Counted from the stretch's first letter, positions 36,369-45,697 are shown. The stretch: 64,000 nt of DNA from G020348185 sp964525045 (GCA_964525045.1 CAZGFD010000009.1:62001-126000); one strand, 5' to 3'. Numbers and translations are program-made. Notes: generated by a model not told the origin, from the letters alone.

Positions 36369-36593
36369 ATGAAATGCAGTCGCTGTAACGGATTTATGGT
36401 GGTGGAAGATTGCTTAGATACCAAAGGGGAACCAGGCCAATTATGGATTAGAGCCCTTCGATGTGTCATGTGTGGCAACCTTATCGATCCGATCATTAAC
36501 CGTCACCGGGATGGATTTAGGGCCCAGGTTCTACCCTATCGTAATCGAGTCAGAAGGGCACCTAGAACTCCCGTGGCCCGTTTGACCGCCTGA
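36369..36593 (+). CDS. Small zinc-ribbon protein (paralogue of 49426-49608)
   Basis: A 74-residue protein with KCSRCNGFMVVEDCLD and RCVMCGNLIDPIINRHR: two CxxC knuckles about 30 residues apart forming a zinc ribbon, then a basic tail (YRNRVRRAPRTP). AGGGAGGTG precedes the ATG. The family is short and I recall it as common in Nitrospira-like genomes; its function is unknown. The basic tail would suit nucleic-acid binding. It is preceded by a sigma-54-type promoter and an A/T-rich leader. Confidence 0.85.
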   Translation: MKCSRCNGFMVVEDCLDTKGEPGQLWIRALRCVMCGNLIDPIINRHRDGFRAQVLPYRNRVRRAPRTPVARLTA

Positions 36594-37158
36594 CGAGTTT
36601 CTAAAGTACGAGGTAAATTCAGAAAACAACGGTGCCAGGAACCCACAAGGGTTTTTCTCACAAGTTTCCGTGGTCTTAGGGAGATATTTGTATACCCACA
36701 AAGCCCTCCCTTTTCCCTTCTCACACACCCAGATAAATCCTTTGTTTTAAATTGTACGCGACTTTTCTTTAAAGCAAAGTCTTTCTTTCCGAATGAAGCC
36801 TCCCGGGCTTCCTCAATCCTCACATCGTAATACCGTCACTCAAATACACCTTACGTCTCAGGCCTTACGAGATGTAATGTGGGCATTGACCACTGTTCTG
36901 ATTCACCACTGCATTTTTCTCTGACCTTCATGCAAAGGAGTGCAAAAGTATTTGCAATTTGTTCTTGTCAATTATTGCGTTCTGAGCTGATGGTAAGCAT
37001 AATTCCAACACAAACTTTTTCCTTCCCGATAATTGTTAGTTCGAAATTTGATATTCTTATCCCTAGCATACCCGCCGACATCAGATCCTCTTCTCCCATT
37101 GATGAACAGAGAATTTCCGCACGGATCCCCCTACACCTGAAAAGGACATGTTGATCGG
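36594..37158. other. Intergenic region, 565 bases, no gene seen
   Basis: Open frames here have no signals or similarity that I recognise. There is a weak hairpin AACCC/GGGTT followed by T (about 36640-36656) that may end the Zn-ribbon transcript, and a GAAGCC/GGCTTC hairpin near 36795. Repeated TGCAAA words occur around 36930-36960. Confidence 0.5.
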
Positions 37159-38967
37159 ATGGCCAACGACCAGATCCTGCTTCTCAGTCTGCTCGGCCTG
37201 GTCTTTTCGCTCTTTCTCTGGGGACGGTGGCGGTATGATGTCATAGCGGTAGGGGCGTTATTGATCGCCACGGTCAGCGGGGTGATTCTTCCCCAGGCCG
37301 CCTTTTCCGGGTTTGGGCATCCTGCGACGGTCACGGTCGCGGCGGTCCTCATCATCAGTCGGGCCCTGACGAACACGGGCGTCGTGGGAATCGCGACCGG
37401 CCTTGTCAAAGTTGCCCTTCCCAAACCTACCTTCCATATCGCGGCCCTTTCCGGGTTAGGCGCTCTGTTATCGACGATTATGAATAATGTAGGAGCTTTG
37501 GCCTTGTTAATGCCCGTAGCTTTGCAATCTTCGGTGGAGGCAAAACGGTCGCCGGCTGTTATTCTCATGCCGTTGGCCTTTGGAACGATTTTGGGCGGAA
37601 TGGTTACCCTGATCGGAACCCCCCCGAATATCATCGTGGCCGCCTATCGGGGGGAAGTCACCGGGGAACCTTTCAACATGTTTGATTTTTCGCCTGTTGG
37701 TGCAACCGTCGCCTTGGTCGGTCTCATATTTGTCACAGTAATCGGATGGCGCTTCATTCCGTCTGCACGTCGACAACAGAATACCTCTCAAGAACTGTTC
37801 AAGATTGAGGATTATGTGGCGGAAGTAAGAGTGCCCGAAGGATCCAAGGCAATAGGAAAAACTCTCAACGAACTTGAGTCAGCCACTGAAGACTCAGATG
37901 CCCTGGTCGTTGGCCTCATCCGGGGAGAGCGATCGATTTTGGGCGCGGCGTGGCGAGAACGCATTCAAGCCGGGGATATTGTCATTCTTGAATCAGATCA
38001 GAAAGGCCTCGACAAGTTTGTCGGAACATTGGAGCTAGAGCTGCCGAGTGCGAAGGGGAAAGAAAAGGAAGAGCGGGAAAAACCAAAGGTCGAAGCCCTC
38101 CATTCCGGAGATGGAGCCTTGATGGAAGCCGTCATCCCACCCGAACGATCATGGTTGATTGGGAAGACTCCCAAATCACTCAAACTCCGAACTCAATTTG
38201 GCGTGAATTTACTTGCCGCTTCCCGTCAGGGGCAACCGCATCGGGGACGATTGAAATCGTTTCGTTTCCGGGCGGGGGACGTGCTTTTACTTCAAGGAGA
38301 AGAAGATCGGCTGAGAGAAGTTATCTCTCGGTTGGGGTGTTTGCCACTGGCTGAACGCCAGCTTCAATTTGTGAAACGGAACCTGGCTCTGCTTTCCGCG
38401 CTGGTGTTCGGCTTTGCCATTACGAGTGCCACGTTGGGATTGCTTTCATTACCCATCGCATTGGCTTCTGCAGCGACAATAATGGTTCTGTTAAACATTG
38501 TGCCGGCCCGAGAGGTGTACGATTCTATTGATTGGCCGGTTGTCGTGCTGATTGGAGCGATGATCCCAATTGGGCAAGCCTTAGAAGAGACGGGTGCAAC
38601 CAAATTGGTGGTGGAAAGTTTTTTGGGAGTTGCATCGGGTTTCTCTCCCGTCGTGATACTGACCTTGGTTCTTATTTTGACGATGATGCTCTCTGATGTA
38701 CTCAACAATGCTGCCACGGCCGTGGTGATGGCCCCGTTTGGGTGGACCCTGGCCCAGCATTTGGGGGTCAATCCGGATCCATTTCTCATGGCAGTGGCCA
38801 TTGGGGCATCCTGTGCGTTCCTCACTCCAATTGGTCATCAAAACAATCTTCTGGTGATGGGACCGGGAGGATATCGTTTCGGGGATTTTTGGCGGATGGG
38901 CCTACCTTTGGAATTTCTGATTGTGGCGGTTTCTATTCCGACCCTTATTTGGGTATGGCCGCTCTAA
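37159..38967 (+). CDS. SLC13/DASS-type permease with two TrkA-C (RCK-C) domains
   Basis: A 602-residue inner-membrane transporter. Two blocks of membrane helices (about 1-200 and 400-602) flank two cytoplasmic TrkA-C domains (about 215-295 and 325-395, with VRVPEGSKAIGKTLNELE-like and WLIGKTPKSLKLRTQFGV). The paired carrier motifs STIMNNVGALALLMPVAL and DVLNNAATAVVMAPFGW are typical of the divalent-anion:Na+ family. Such proteins carry sulfate, dicarboxylates or other anions. With sulfite oxidation genes next door, sulfate is attractive but unproven. The two TrkA-C domains point to ligand control. Confidence 0.88.
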   Translation: MANDQILLLSLLGLVFSLFLWGRWRYDVIAVGALLIATVSGVILPQAAFSGFGHPATVTVAAVLIISRALTNTGVVGIATGLVKVALPKPTFHIAALSGLGALLSTIMNNVGALALLMPVALQSSVEAKRSPAVILMPLAFGTILGGMVTLIGTPPNIIVAAYRGEVTGEPFNMFDFSPVGATVALVGLIFVTVIGWRFIPSARRQQNTSQELFKIEDYVAEVRVPEGSKAIGKTLNELESATEDSDALVVGLIRGERSILGAAWRERIQAGDIVILESDQKGLDKFVGTLELELPSAKGKEKEEREKPKVEALHSGDGALMEAVIPPERSWLIGKTPKSLKLRTQFGVNLLAASRQGQPHRGRLKSFRFRAGDVLLLQGEEDRLREVISRLGCLPLAERQLQFVKRNLALLSALVFGFAITSATLGLLSLPIALASAATIMVLLNIVPAREVYDSIDWPVVVLIGAMIPIGQALEETGATKLVVESFLGVASGFSPVVILTLVLILTMMLSDVLNNAATAVVMAPFGWTLAQHLGVNPDPFLMAVAIGASCAFLTPIGHQNNLLVMGPGGYRFGDFWRMGLPLEFLIVAVSIPTLIWVWPL

Positions 38968-38978
38968 CGTCAAATTTA

Positions 38979-39063
38979 GAGTTTCAGGTTCCAAGTTTCA
39001 GGTTTCAGGTGCAAAGGATTTTTGAATCTTCCCAACCAAACTTGGAACATGAAACTTGAAACC
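38979..39063. repeat. Dispersed GTTTCAGG/CTTGAAAC inverted element
   Basis: Left arm GTTTCAGGTTCCAAGTTTCA with GGTTTCAGG; right arm AAACTTGGAACATGAAACTT with GAAACC; spacer about 30 bases. It lies between two convergent genes. Confidence 0.7.
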
Positions 39064-39071
39064 GGTTCCTC

Positions 39072-39857
39072 CTACATTAACCGGGCTCCGTTATCAACGA
39101 GGAGAAACAGCCCGGTTCCGCCTGCCAGAAACGCGAAGACTTTTTGAATGAATTCCTCATCGGTGGTTTTCCCGATTCGAGTTCCGATAAGCATGCCGAC
39201 AAGACTTCCTCCAAGAATCAGAGCTGCCAACATATAATCAATCGGAGTTTTTTCCAAGTGACCGATAATTCCTCCAATGGAAATCAACGCGATAATCAAC
39301 AAGGAAGTCCCGATCGCCACTTGCATAGGAAAACTCATTACGAAAAACAAAGCTGGGACAATGAGGAATCCTCCTCCGACCCCAAAAAATCCGGTGAGCA
39401 GACCGACCCCCAGACCGATCCCCAGAGCTTTCGATGCACAACTAAACGAAAAGGTCTTTGCGCAACCTTCCTCCACATTGAGAGGCCTGTGCCCTCGACC
39501 TTTCAACAATGTCCAGATGCTGATGCCACACAACAAGAATCCAAACAAAAAAAGTACCATTTCGCCCGTAACCAGATGTTGCCCATGGGCTCCTAGCCAG
39601 GCTCCGATCATCCCTGTTCCACTGAATAGGACCGCTGCAAGGCCACGAACTTTTCCGATACGGTGGGCCCGCCACGCCCCGAATAAGGCGGAATAGCCGA
39701 TTACCACAAGAGACAGCGCGGTGGCTTTCTGAACCGGAACTCCCACGACATAGACCAGTAAGGGAATGGCAATTAACGATCCTCCTCCCCCGGTAGCTCC
39801 AAGGAGCAGGCCCACCATACTACCCGAAAGGATGGCTAGTAGCGCTTGGAAGACCAT
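39072..39857 (-). CDS. TauE/SafE-family sulfite/sulfonate exporter
   Basis: A 261-residue membrane protein of the TauE/SafE family, with about eight helices and the repeated motifs LLLGATGGGGSLIAIPLLVY and LLTGFFGVGGGFLIVPALFF. Members export sulfite, sulfoacetate or sulfate-like anions. It lies 25 bases behind the diheme cytochrome and in the same run as a sulfite oxidase, so sulfite or sulfate export is the natural reading. Confidence 0.88.
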   Translation of the reverse strand: MVFQALLAILSGSMVGLLLGATGGGGSLIAIPLLVYVVGVPVQKATALSLVVIGYSALFGAWRAHRIGKVRGLAAVLFSGTGMIGAWLGAHGQHLVTGEMVLFLFGFLLCGISIWTLLKGRGHRPLNVEEGCAKTFSFSCASKALGIGLGVGLLTGFFGVGGGFLIVPALFFVMSFPMQVAIGTSLLIIALISIGGIIGHLEKTPIDYMLAALILGGSLVGMLIGTRIGKTTDEEFIQKVFAFLAGGTGLFLLVDNGARLM

Positions 39858-39882
39858 GAAAGAAAGAGAATGAAGGGCTTGG

Positions 39883-40545
39883 TCACTGGCTTAAACTTCT
39901 GATATAAGCCAGCACATCTTGCATGTCTTGAGGAGTAAGCCCGCCTTTCCAGGACGGCATCGCCGTCCCGGGTCGGCCATTCTGAATCGTGTCGAGCAGA
40001 TCCTGATCAGACTTGTTCCCGGTGGCCGTAAGGTCACCCGCGGGCGGCACCAGCACCTTACCAATGGGACCATCACCTTTCCCTTCCGTTCCGTGGCAGG
40101 TTACACAATTCTTTTCGTAGACGGCTTTCCCATTCTGGGCATGCCCTTCGCGTTGGGGAGAAAGCTGTGGTTGGGCTTGGGCCTCTTTGATTAACGAGGT
40201 CGCTTGGATATCATTTTGCCGGACAAGGTAGTTGACGAGGGGGGAAATTTGGTCGTCAGGAATGGAGCATCCAAAGGCGGACTTCATTTTTTTTACAATG
40301 TTCGTCCATGTTTTTTCTGAGTGAGGTGGTTGCATATAAATGTATTCGGCCGAATGACAGACTCCGCAGAATGATGAAGCAATGGCACTCCCCGAACCGG
40401 GCTGAAAGGAAAATGGATCGCTGGGCAAGACGATGGGCTTTTCAGGAGTTGAATTGGGATTGGCCGTGGCCAAAGGCAAGAGGCAAATGAAGAGAACAAG
40501 AATACTAAAGATCCACGCATGTCCCCCCCGAGTAACCGGCTTCAT
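39883..40545 (-). CDS. Diheme c-type cytochrome, partner of the sulfite oxidase
   Basis: A 220-residue protein with a signal peptide and two CxxCH sites, CGVCHSAEY (about residue 59) and CVTCHGTEGKGDGPIG (about 147). The second half is a standard class-I cytochrome c (PSWKGGLTPQDMQDVLAYIRSL). Its ATG overlaps the stop of the sulfite oxidase gene by 4 bases, as in sorAB-type pairs where a cytochrome subunit takes the electrons from sulfite. The first half resembles the sulfite:cytochrome c oxidoreductase heme subunit. Confidence 0.88.
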   Translation of the reverse strand: MKPVTRGGHAWIFSILVLFICLLPLATANPNSTPEKPIVLPSDPFSFQPGSGSAIASSFCGVCHSAEYIYMQPPHSEKTWTNIVKKMKSAFGCSIPDDQISPLVNYLVRQNDIQATSLIKEAQAQPQLSPQREGHAQNGKAVYEKNCVTCHGTEGKGDGPIGKVLVPPAGDLTATGNKSDQDLLDTIQNGRPGTAMPSWKGGLTPQDMQDVLAYIRSLSQ

Positions 40546-41795
40546 TTCCCGGTTGCCTTTACCTGAACCGCTTCAATTACATTTCGCAAATACCCGCTTG
40601 GATTCCAACGGGCACTGAACCGTTGAGATTCGCCAATACGATTAATGGCCAACGACTGAAGTTGGTAGGTTTTACCCGCTTGGGGGCTAAAACGCGTTTC
40701 CCAGGGTCGAAAACTAAAGTCGCCATGGTCGTTTCCCAATTTGGCGACTTGCCAGTTAGCCCCTCCGTCGTAGGAGAAAAGCACACGATCAATTCCAACC
40801 CCCTGATCGAAGGCAATGCCTTTGACCGTTATCGATTGACCTGCAGGAACAGAAGCCCCGTTTTCGTAATTGGTAATAAAGGAACGAACGGTCATTCGAC
40901 CCATAGGCACGGTGGCATCTGGGGTCTCGCCAGGCGTTACGCAATGACATGGGTTATCCGGAAGCTTGTACGCGTGCTCCGTCCAATAATTCCGATCAGG
41001 TTTCTTGAGGACTTCCACGTCGCTAAGCATTTTGACCCAATAGGTGGCATACCATCCCGGCACGACCAGTCGGAGAGGGAACCCGTTTAACATTGGCAGG
41101 GGTTCGCCATTCATGGCATACGCGATCAGCACGTTCTCGTCCAAGGCGTCTTCGACTGCCAAGGATTTACGGAAGTCAGGAGTGACATGTGCAACGGGTT
41201 GATCGAGGCCGTTAAATCGAATCTGAATGGCTTGTGGGTTCAATCCGGCTTTGTGCAGAAGATCCCGCAATCTTACTCCCGTCCAGATGGCATTACCCAT
41301 TGCGCCGTGGCCCCATTGCCCACCGGGAACACGGGGGGTGAAATAGCCACGGCTATTCCCCGAACACTGGCAAACTGCCGCGATTTCCACCTGTTCGAAA
41401 TCCCGCTTCAAATTCTCGAGGCTTAAAGAAAAAGGGGTTTTCACCTGCCCTCTAATGCTCAATCGAAAAGTCTGAGGATCAACGGAAGTGGGAATATTAG
41501 GCAAATGCCACCGCACGAAAAATGCATCGTTCGGCGTGTAAATATTTTCATTAAAAAGGTGGAAGGGGGTTTCTAACTGCGGAGGCCTAGTGGTCATGAC
41601 CATTAATGGTCGTTTTTGTGGAAACGCCACAAGCGGACGGCTGCCTCGTTCAAATGGGAGAGCCAGAGAGGCAGTCTTCTTTGCGTTGGATGTTCGTGTC
41701 CCGAGTCCATTCAATCCTGCTAAAATTAGGCCCGTTCGCAGAAAATGACGACGGGTCAGGCCCGAATCGGATTGGGAATGATGATGGTGATTCAT
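40542..41795 (-). CDS. Sulfite oxidase family molybdopterin enzyme (SorA/SoxC-like)
   Basis: A 417-residue enzyme with a Tat signal (RRHFLRTGLILAGLNGLG), a molybdopterin domain with the Mo-ligand Cys in the AAVCQCSGNSRGYF segment, FVRWHLPNIP near the start, and the C-terminal Mo-co dimerisation domain (VKGIAFDQGVGIDRVLFSYD). It oxidises sulfite or a related sulfur compound in the periplasm and passes electrons to the coupled cytochrome. It follows a histidine kinase by 34 bases and precedes cytochrome and TauE genes, forming a sulfite module. SoxC versus SorA cannot be settled, but no other sox genes are present. Confidence 0.9.
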   Translation of the reverse strand: MNHHHHSQSDSGLTRRHFLRTGLILAGLNGLGTRTSNAKKTASLALPFERGSRPLVAFPQKRPLMVMTTRPPQLETPFHLFNENIYTPNDAFFVRWHLPNIPTSVDPQTFRLSIRGQVKTPFSLSLENLKRDFEQVEIAAVCQCSGNSRGYFTPRVPGGQWGHGAMGNAIWTGVRLRDLLHKAGLNPQAIQIRFNGLDQPVAHVTPDFRKSLAVEDALDENVLIAYAMNGEPLPMLNGFPLRLVVPGWYATYWVKMLSDVEVLKKPDRNYWTEHAYKLPDNPCHCVTPGETPDATVPMGRMTVRSFITNYENGASVPAGQSITVKGIAFDQGVGIDRVLFSYDGGANWQVAKLGNDHGDFSFRPWETRFSPQAGKTYQLQSLAINRIGESQRFSARWNPSGYLRNVIEAVQVKATGK

Positions 41796-41829
41796 GGTGC
41801 GTCTATAGAAATAAAGAAACCGGAATGAA

Positions 41830-43416
41830 TCACGGTGTGCGGCTAATCGGCAGGATCAAATGAAAGGTTGTCCCTACGCCTTCCTCACTCTCAACGGTGA
41901 TGTGGCCTTTATGAGCATCCACAACGTCTTTGACGATTTTTAACCCAAGTCCCGTTCCCCCCTTTTTCCGACTCATTCCTTGTTGAGTAAACAAGCTGTC
42001 CCGGATTTTTGGAGGCATGCCTCGGCCCGTGTCGGTAATGGAAATCTTGACCGTTTTTCCACCCTGGTCGACCATGCCAGAGACGGTCACCGAACCTCCG
42101 GAAGACACTTCGGGAATGGCATTATTAATTAGATTATAGAATGCGTTAAACAAACGCCGTTCATCAGCTTCAAGAGTAGGCAGGGAGTCAAGTCCCATAC
42201 AATCAAGTGTGATCCCTTTTTCACCAGCATAGACTCGAAGTGTTTCCAACACTTCATCAATGATTTTATCGGCTTTACATGAAGCAAATTGGGGCGGGGT
42301 GGTCACCCCTTTGACGGCGTCCGCCATTTCCCGGACCTGGTCTTGAATGCGACGGGAATTATTGACGATCATGTCAAGGTAGACCATAGCTCTCTCTTTA
42401 CTGTCCTCTTCAGCTTCCGCAGTGGAGCTTGGTAGACGACTGTAGTGCTCTTCAATTTCACCACGTAGGTTTCCCGAGCCCATAATGAGAGGGACTAACA
42501 TGTTTTTTATATCATGCCCAATGTTTCCCAGAAGTTTGGTTATTTCGGCTTCTGCAGTTAACCGTTTTTTTTCGGTAATATCCAAGAAGGTGACGACCGC
42601 TCCGGTTAGACGTCCCTTGTCGTCCTTAATGGGGGTACTTGTGTATTGAGCCGGAAAACTCGTGCCGTCTTTTCGCCAGAAGACTTCATCATTGCCCTCG
42701 TGGACCATTCCATCTTTGTAAGCTTTATAAATGGGACATTCTTCCGGGGGATAAGGAGTGCCGTCGGGCTTGGTGTGATGCCAGGTAACATGGCTGGGTT
42801 TACCATATAGCTCTTCCTGTTCATAGCCCAACATTTTCGCCGCGGCCGGGTTGACAAAAGTGTGTATTCCATCAGTATCAAGCCCGAATATTCCTTCTCC
42901 TGCGGCATTCAAAATATTTGTACTATGTTGACGTTCTTTTTCGGCATGTTGACGTTCTATTTCAACGGCTTCCTCGCACTGGCGCCGATACGATATATCT
43001 TTAAAAATTACCACCGCTCCTAGCAATGCCCCTCCTTCATCCCGAATCGGGGTACTTTCGTATTCGACAGGAAAACTTGTGCCATCCTTTCGCCAAAAGA
43101 ATTCCTGGTCGCTGCGATGAACGGTTCCATCCTTATAGGCGCTATAAATGTTGCACGTTTCCCGGGGGTACGGGCTCCCGTCAGGTTTGGTGTGATGCCA
43201 GGTCTCATGACTGGGTTGGCCCAGGAGTTCATCGACTTGATAACCCAACATCCTGGCGGCAGCAGGATTCACAAAGGTATGATGGCCATCAAGATCAAGA
43301 CCGAAAATTCCATCGGCGGCGGCATTTAAAATAAGTTGATGCTGCCGTTTGAGTTGTTCGAAGGCCTGTTGGGTGGAGTATCCGTCAGCTTGAAACGGAC
43401 TTTCAATTCCTTTCAT
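41830..43416 (-). CDS. PAS-PAS sensor histidine kinase
   Basis: About 528 residues from the ATG at 43416 (AGGAGG 6 bases before it). Two PAS domains (about 20-140 and 155-275) are near copies of each other, both with HTFVNPAAAKMLGY/HTFVNPAAARMLGY and the cofactor-like SHETWHHTKPDGSPYP / SHVTWHHTKPDGTPYP segments. A kinase core follows with H-box GHDIKNMLVP and ATP-binding motifs FYNLINNAIPE, DTGRGMP and GGTGLGLKIVKD. There is no membrane helix, so it is a cytoplasmic sensor. It overlaps the CBS gene by 14 bases. No response regulator follows. Confidence 0.92.
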   Translation of the reverse strand: MKGIESPFQADGYSTQQAFEQLKRQHQLILNAAADGIFGLDLDGHHTFVNPAAARMLGYQVDELLGQPSHETWHHTKPDGSPYPRETCNIYSAYKDGTVHRSDQEFFWRKDGTSFPVEYESTPIRDEGGALLGAVVIFKDISYRRQCEEAVEIERQHAEKERQHSTNILNAAGEGIFGLDTDGIHTFVNPAAAKMLGYEQEELYGKPSHVTWHHTKPDGTPYPPEECPIYKAYKDGMVHEGNDEVFWRKDGTSFPAQYTSTPIKDDKGRLTGAVVTFLDITEKKRLTAEAEITKLLGNIGHDIKNMLVPLIMGSGNLRGEIEEHYSRLPSSTAEAEEDSKERAMVYLDMIVNNSRRIQDQVREMADAVKGVTTPPQFASCKADKIIDEVLETLRVYAGEKGITLDCMGLDSLPTLEADERRLFNAFYNLINNAIPEVSSGGSVTVSGMVDQGGKTVKISITDTGRGMPPKIRDSLFTQQGMSRKKGGTGLGLKIVKDVVDAHKGHITVESEEGVGTTFHLILPISRTP

Positions 43417-43849
43417 CATCAACCTCCTGGGCGATTCCCAACCCTATTCCGATCCAGGCATGTAGGAGATCGTGCCGGGTTAAACATCCAACCACCACGC
43501 CATCCTTTTCAATCGGGAGATTGAGAAACCGGTTTTTTTCCATAATTTTGACGGCTTCGGCAAGAGTTGTTGAAGCGGTGACGGCCACGCGGTCCTTTAC
43601 CATCAAGTCTTCAGCGGTGAGTTGATGCAGGTTTTTTCCTGCCTCGAGTGCTCGAAGCACATCAAATTCGCTGATGAAACCCAAAAACTTGCCTTTCCCG
43701 TCAACAACCGGCGCTCCTGGCGTATGTGTGGAAAGTAAAAGGACGGCAATTCCCAGCCCGTTTTGGCCGGCATGAAAACGTAGATTATTGCTTCCGACTA
43801 TTTCTCCGACCGTTCGGGTCCCGCCCGAAGAGATGATCTCAGGGTCCAA
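43403..43849 (-). CDS. CBS-domain pair protein
   Basis: A 148-residue protein made of two CBS domains (about 10-70 and 80-145: PVVDGKGKFLGFISEFDVLR and LPIEKDGVVVGCLTRHDLLH). CBS pairs bind adenosine nucleotides and act as energy sensors. The TTG at 43849 is supported by GGGAG 7 bases upstream. The overlap with the histidine kinase suggests that the two work together, the CBS protein giving energy input. It is likely first in the run kinase, sulfite oxidase, cytochrome and exporter. Confidence 0.85.
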   Translation of the reverse strand: MDPEIISSGGTRTVGEIVGSNNLRFHAGQNGLGIAVLLLSTHTPGAPVVDGKGKFLGFISEFDVLRALEAGKNLHQLTAEDLMVKDRVAVTASTTLAEAVKIMEKNRFLNLPIEKDGVVVGCLTRHDLLHAWIGIGLGIAQEVDDERN

Positions 43850-43950
43850 GTTTGCGCTCCCTTGATGTGAAATGATTCACTGGATTTCCTGGAACCCTAC
43901 ACCAAATGTGCTAGGCCATCAAGATCACCCCTTCATTCAATCATTCAGAT

Positions 43951-45375
43951 TCATTTCGACAAGGTACGAATATAATGAATCAATTGCCAAATTTGGTTAT
44001 CCGACAGACCCGGAAATGCCATCATGCCTGTTCCTGCCGAACCTTTTTTAATGACCCAGTACAGTTGTCCATCAGGAATAGTGTTCATGGTTTCCCCACA
44101 GGTAAAGTTCCGTGGAGGAGGACTCAAGGCTGCTCCCATTGGCCCCTGTCCATCACCTTTTGTTCCATGGCAATTCATACAGGCAATGGGTTGGGCAGTT
44201 TGCTGGAACAGGGCCTCACCCGCTTTAATATTGTCCGAGGTGGAGGGAAGAGGATTTTCCATCCGACGGAATTTGCCTGGCGCCCGGACGGTCTTTCGAG
44301 GTTGGGGACAAACGCCTGAAGGGCCTTTTCCTACATCGGCTTCCGCTAGCTGGGGCACTCCTGTAAACGTCACTTTAAGGTACGCTATGACATCGGCGAC
44401 TCCCTGTTGACCGATCGTCAGTCCCCAGTACGGCATATTGGGGGATTTTCCAACACTCCTTCCCCCGTGGTAAATCACATTATACAGGTACTCCATTGGA
44501 AGCTTCTCAAAGGCCATCTTGGAATGGGCTGCTGGTTTAGGGCTGAGACCGGAAGCCGCTGGTCCGTCACCATTCCCATCGGGCCCATGACATTGAGCAC
44601 AATATTCTTTATAAACCACCTTTCCCCGTTCGACACTCGCATTCTCAAATTCTTTGGATTTCCAAGGCTCATAATATTGAAAGTCTTTCACCCCGAGGGT
44701 CGCCACATAGGCAATGATATAGCGTAACCCGAGTTCACTGGCATCGGCTAAGAATTCCCCACTGTGCGGGGTATAATCTTGAGGATTGATACCAAAGCGG
44801 AACAACCAATCTGCATTATAGCGTCTTCCGGAATGGGCCAGATTGACACTTTGAGGTCCGCCGACCAACTGGCCGTTTTCTTCAATTGTATGGCAACCGA
44901 GACACGCATGGTCTTTATACGCTTGCTTGCCAAACTCGACTTCCTGTTTCGTGACCGTTAAAAGATCAAATGCGCCAATTTTCACACGGGGGTCAATCAA
45001 ATGCTTTTCAAAATAATCGGCAATAGCTTGCGCCTGCTCTGGTGTCACGGTGATGTGGACGTCTGGTTCCTGACCCTGGTCCCACCGATAACTTTTGGCG
45101 TAGAGCATTTCCTCTTTCCCCGTGAGCCAGTCAATCAACCATTGGTGTTGGTACTTACTCCCGCCCCACATGAGGTCCGGGCCTTTGAGGTTGAACCGGC
45201 TTTCCCCTTCACCTTCGAACTTATGGCAAGCTGAACACAGATTTTTGATTATGGTTTCCGCCTCTTGACTAGTCGAAGCCCACAGCAGGCCAGAAAAAGT
45301 TAGGATCAAAAAAAATGTACTCATGAATAAGGTAAAACCCTGCCAGGTCCTCAGGTAACTAACCCTTTTATCCAT
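43951..45375 (-). CDS. Exported tetraheme c-type cytochrome under a sigma-54 promoter
   Basis: A 474-residue protein with a signal helix (FTLFMSTFFLILTFSGLLWA) and four CxxCH sites: CSACH, CLGCH, CAQCH and CMNCH, each in a class-I cytochrome domain. GGAGG precedes the ATG. There is no catalytic domain, so it is an electron carrier or a subunit of a larger complex. Upstream lie a sigma-54-type promoter (45425-45439) and a triple GTTAAC site (45544-45571) matching those before the MBL-rhodanese operon, which links this cytochrome to sulfur metabolism. Confidence 0.9.
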   Translation of the reverse strand: MDKRVSYLRTWQGFTLFMSTFFLILTFSGLLWASTSQEAETIIKNLCSACHKFEGEGESRFNLKGPDLMWGGSKYQHQWLIDWLTGKEEMLYAKSYRWDQGQEPDVHITVTPEQAQAIADYFEKHLIDPRVKIGAFDLLTVTKQEVEFGKQAYKDHACLGCHTIEENGQLVGGPQSVNLAHSGRRYNADWLFRFGINPQDYTPHSGEFLADASELGLRYIIAYVATLGVKDFQYYEPWKSKEFENASVERGKVVYKEYCAQCHGPDGNGDGPAASGLSPKPAAHSKMAFEKLPMEYLYNVIYHGGRSVGKSPNMPYWGLTIGQQGVADVIAYLKVTFTGVPQLAEADVGKGPSGVCPQPRKTVRAPGKFRRMENPLPSTSDNIKAGEALFQQTAQPIACMNCHGTKGDGQGPMGAALSPPPRNFTCGETMNTIPDGQLYWVIKKGSAGTGMMAFPGLSDNQIWQLIHYIRTLSK

Positions 45376-45424
45376 TTTTTAACCCTCCAATGAGAAACAA
45401 ATTATTCACCTGAAGTCCTAATGA

Positions 45425-45439
45425 GCAATTACCGGACCA
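45425..45439 (-). promoter_or_regulatory. Sigma-54 (-24/-12) promoter of the tetraheme cytochrome
   Basis: Read on the minus strand: TGGTCCG-N4-TTGCT. The invariant GG and GC and the full TTGC are kept, with two changes in the -24 box (TC for CA). The predicted start is about 45413, 38 bases before the ATG at 45375. The matching upstream array strengthens the call. Confidence 0.68.
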
Positions 45440-45543
45440 TTACCATTTCACTAAGAAAACTCACTAAAAAAACAAAAATTTTCATATTTTTCAATATCGT
45501 ATGTCTATATGGACAAACTTAATTTGGACGGGTAGAACTGATC

Positions 45544-45571
45544 GTTAACCGCTAACTGTTAACATGTTAAC
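45544..45571. promoter_or_regulatory. Triple GTTAAC upstream activator site (copy 1)
   Basis: GTTAAC at 45544, 45558 and 45566: hexamers separated by 8 and 2 bases, the last two forming the palindrome GTTAACATGTTAAC. The nearest hexamer begins 106 bases upstream of the -24 GG. The same spacing occurs at 52045-52072. Confidence 0.7.
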
Positions 45572-45697
45572 GAGAAAGGGTAAACGCCAGGGGCTGGGGT
45601 TTTTAAATGTTTGAGTTTCTAAGATTCAGGTTAAGGTCATTAGGTTATTAATTTTAGCTTTAAAATGGATGGATTGTTCACTTCAGCTCTGGATACT

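Noticed and set aside
36879..37154. 91-codon open frame upstream of the SLC13 gene
   Set aside because: No ribosome site, no recognisable fold, and composition unlike the neighbours; treated as intergenic.
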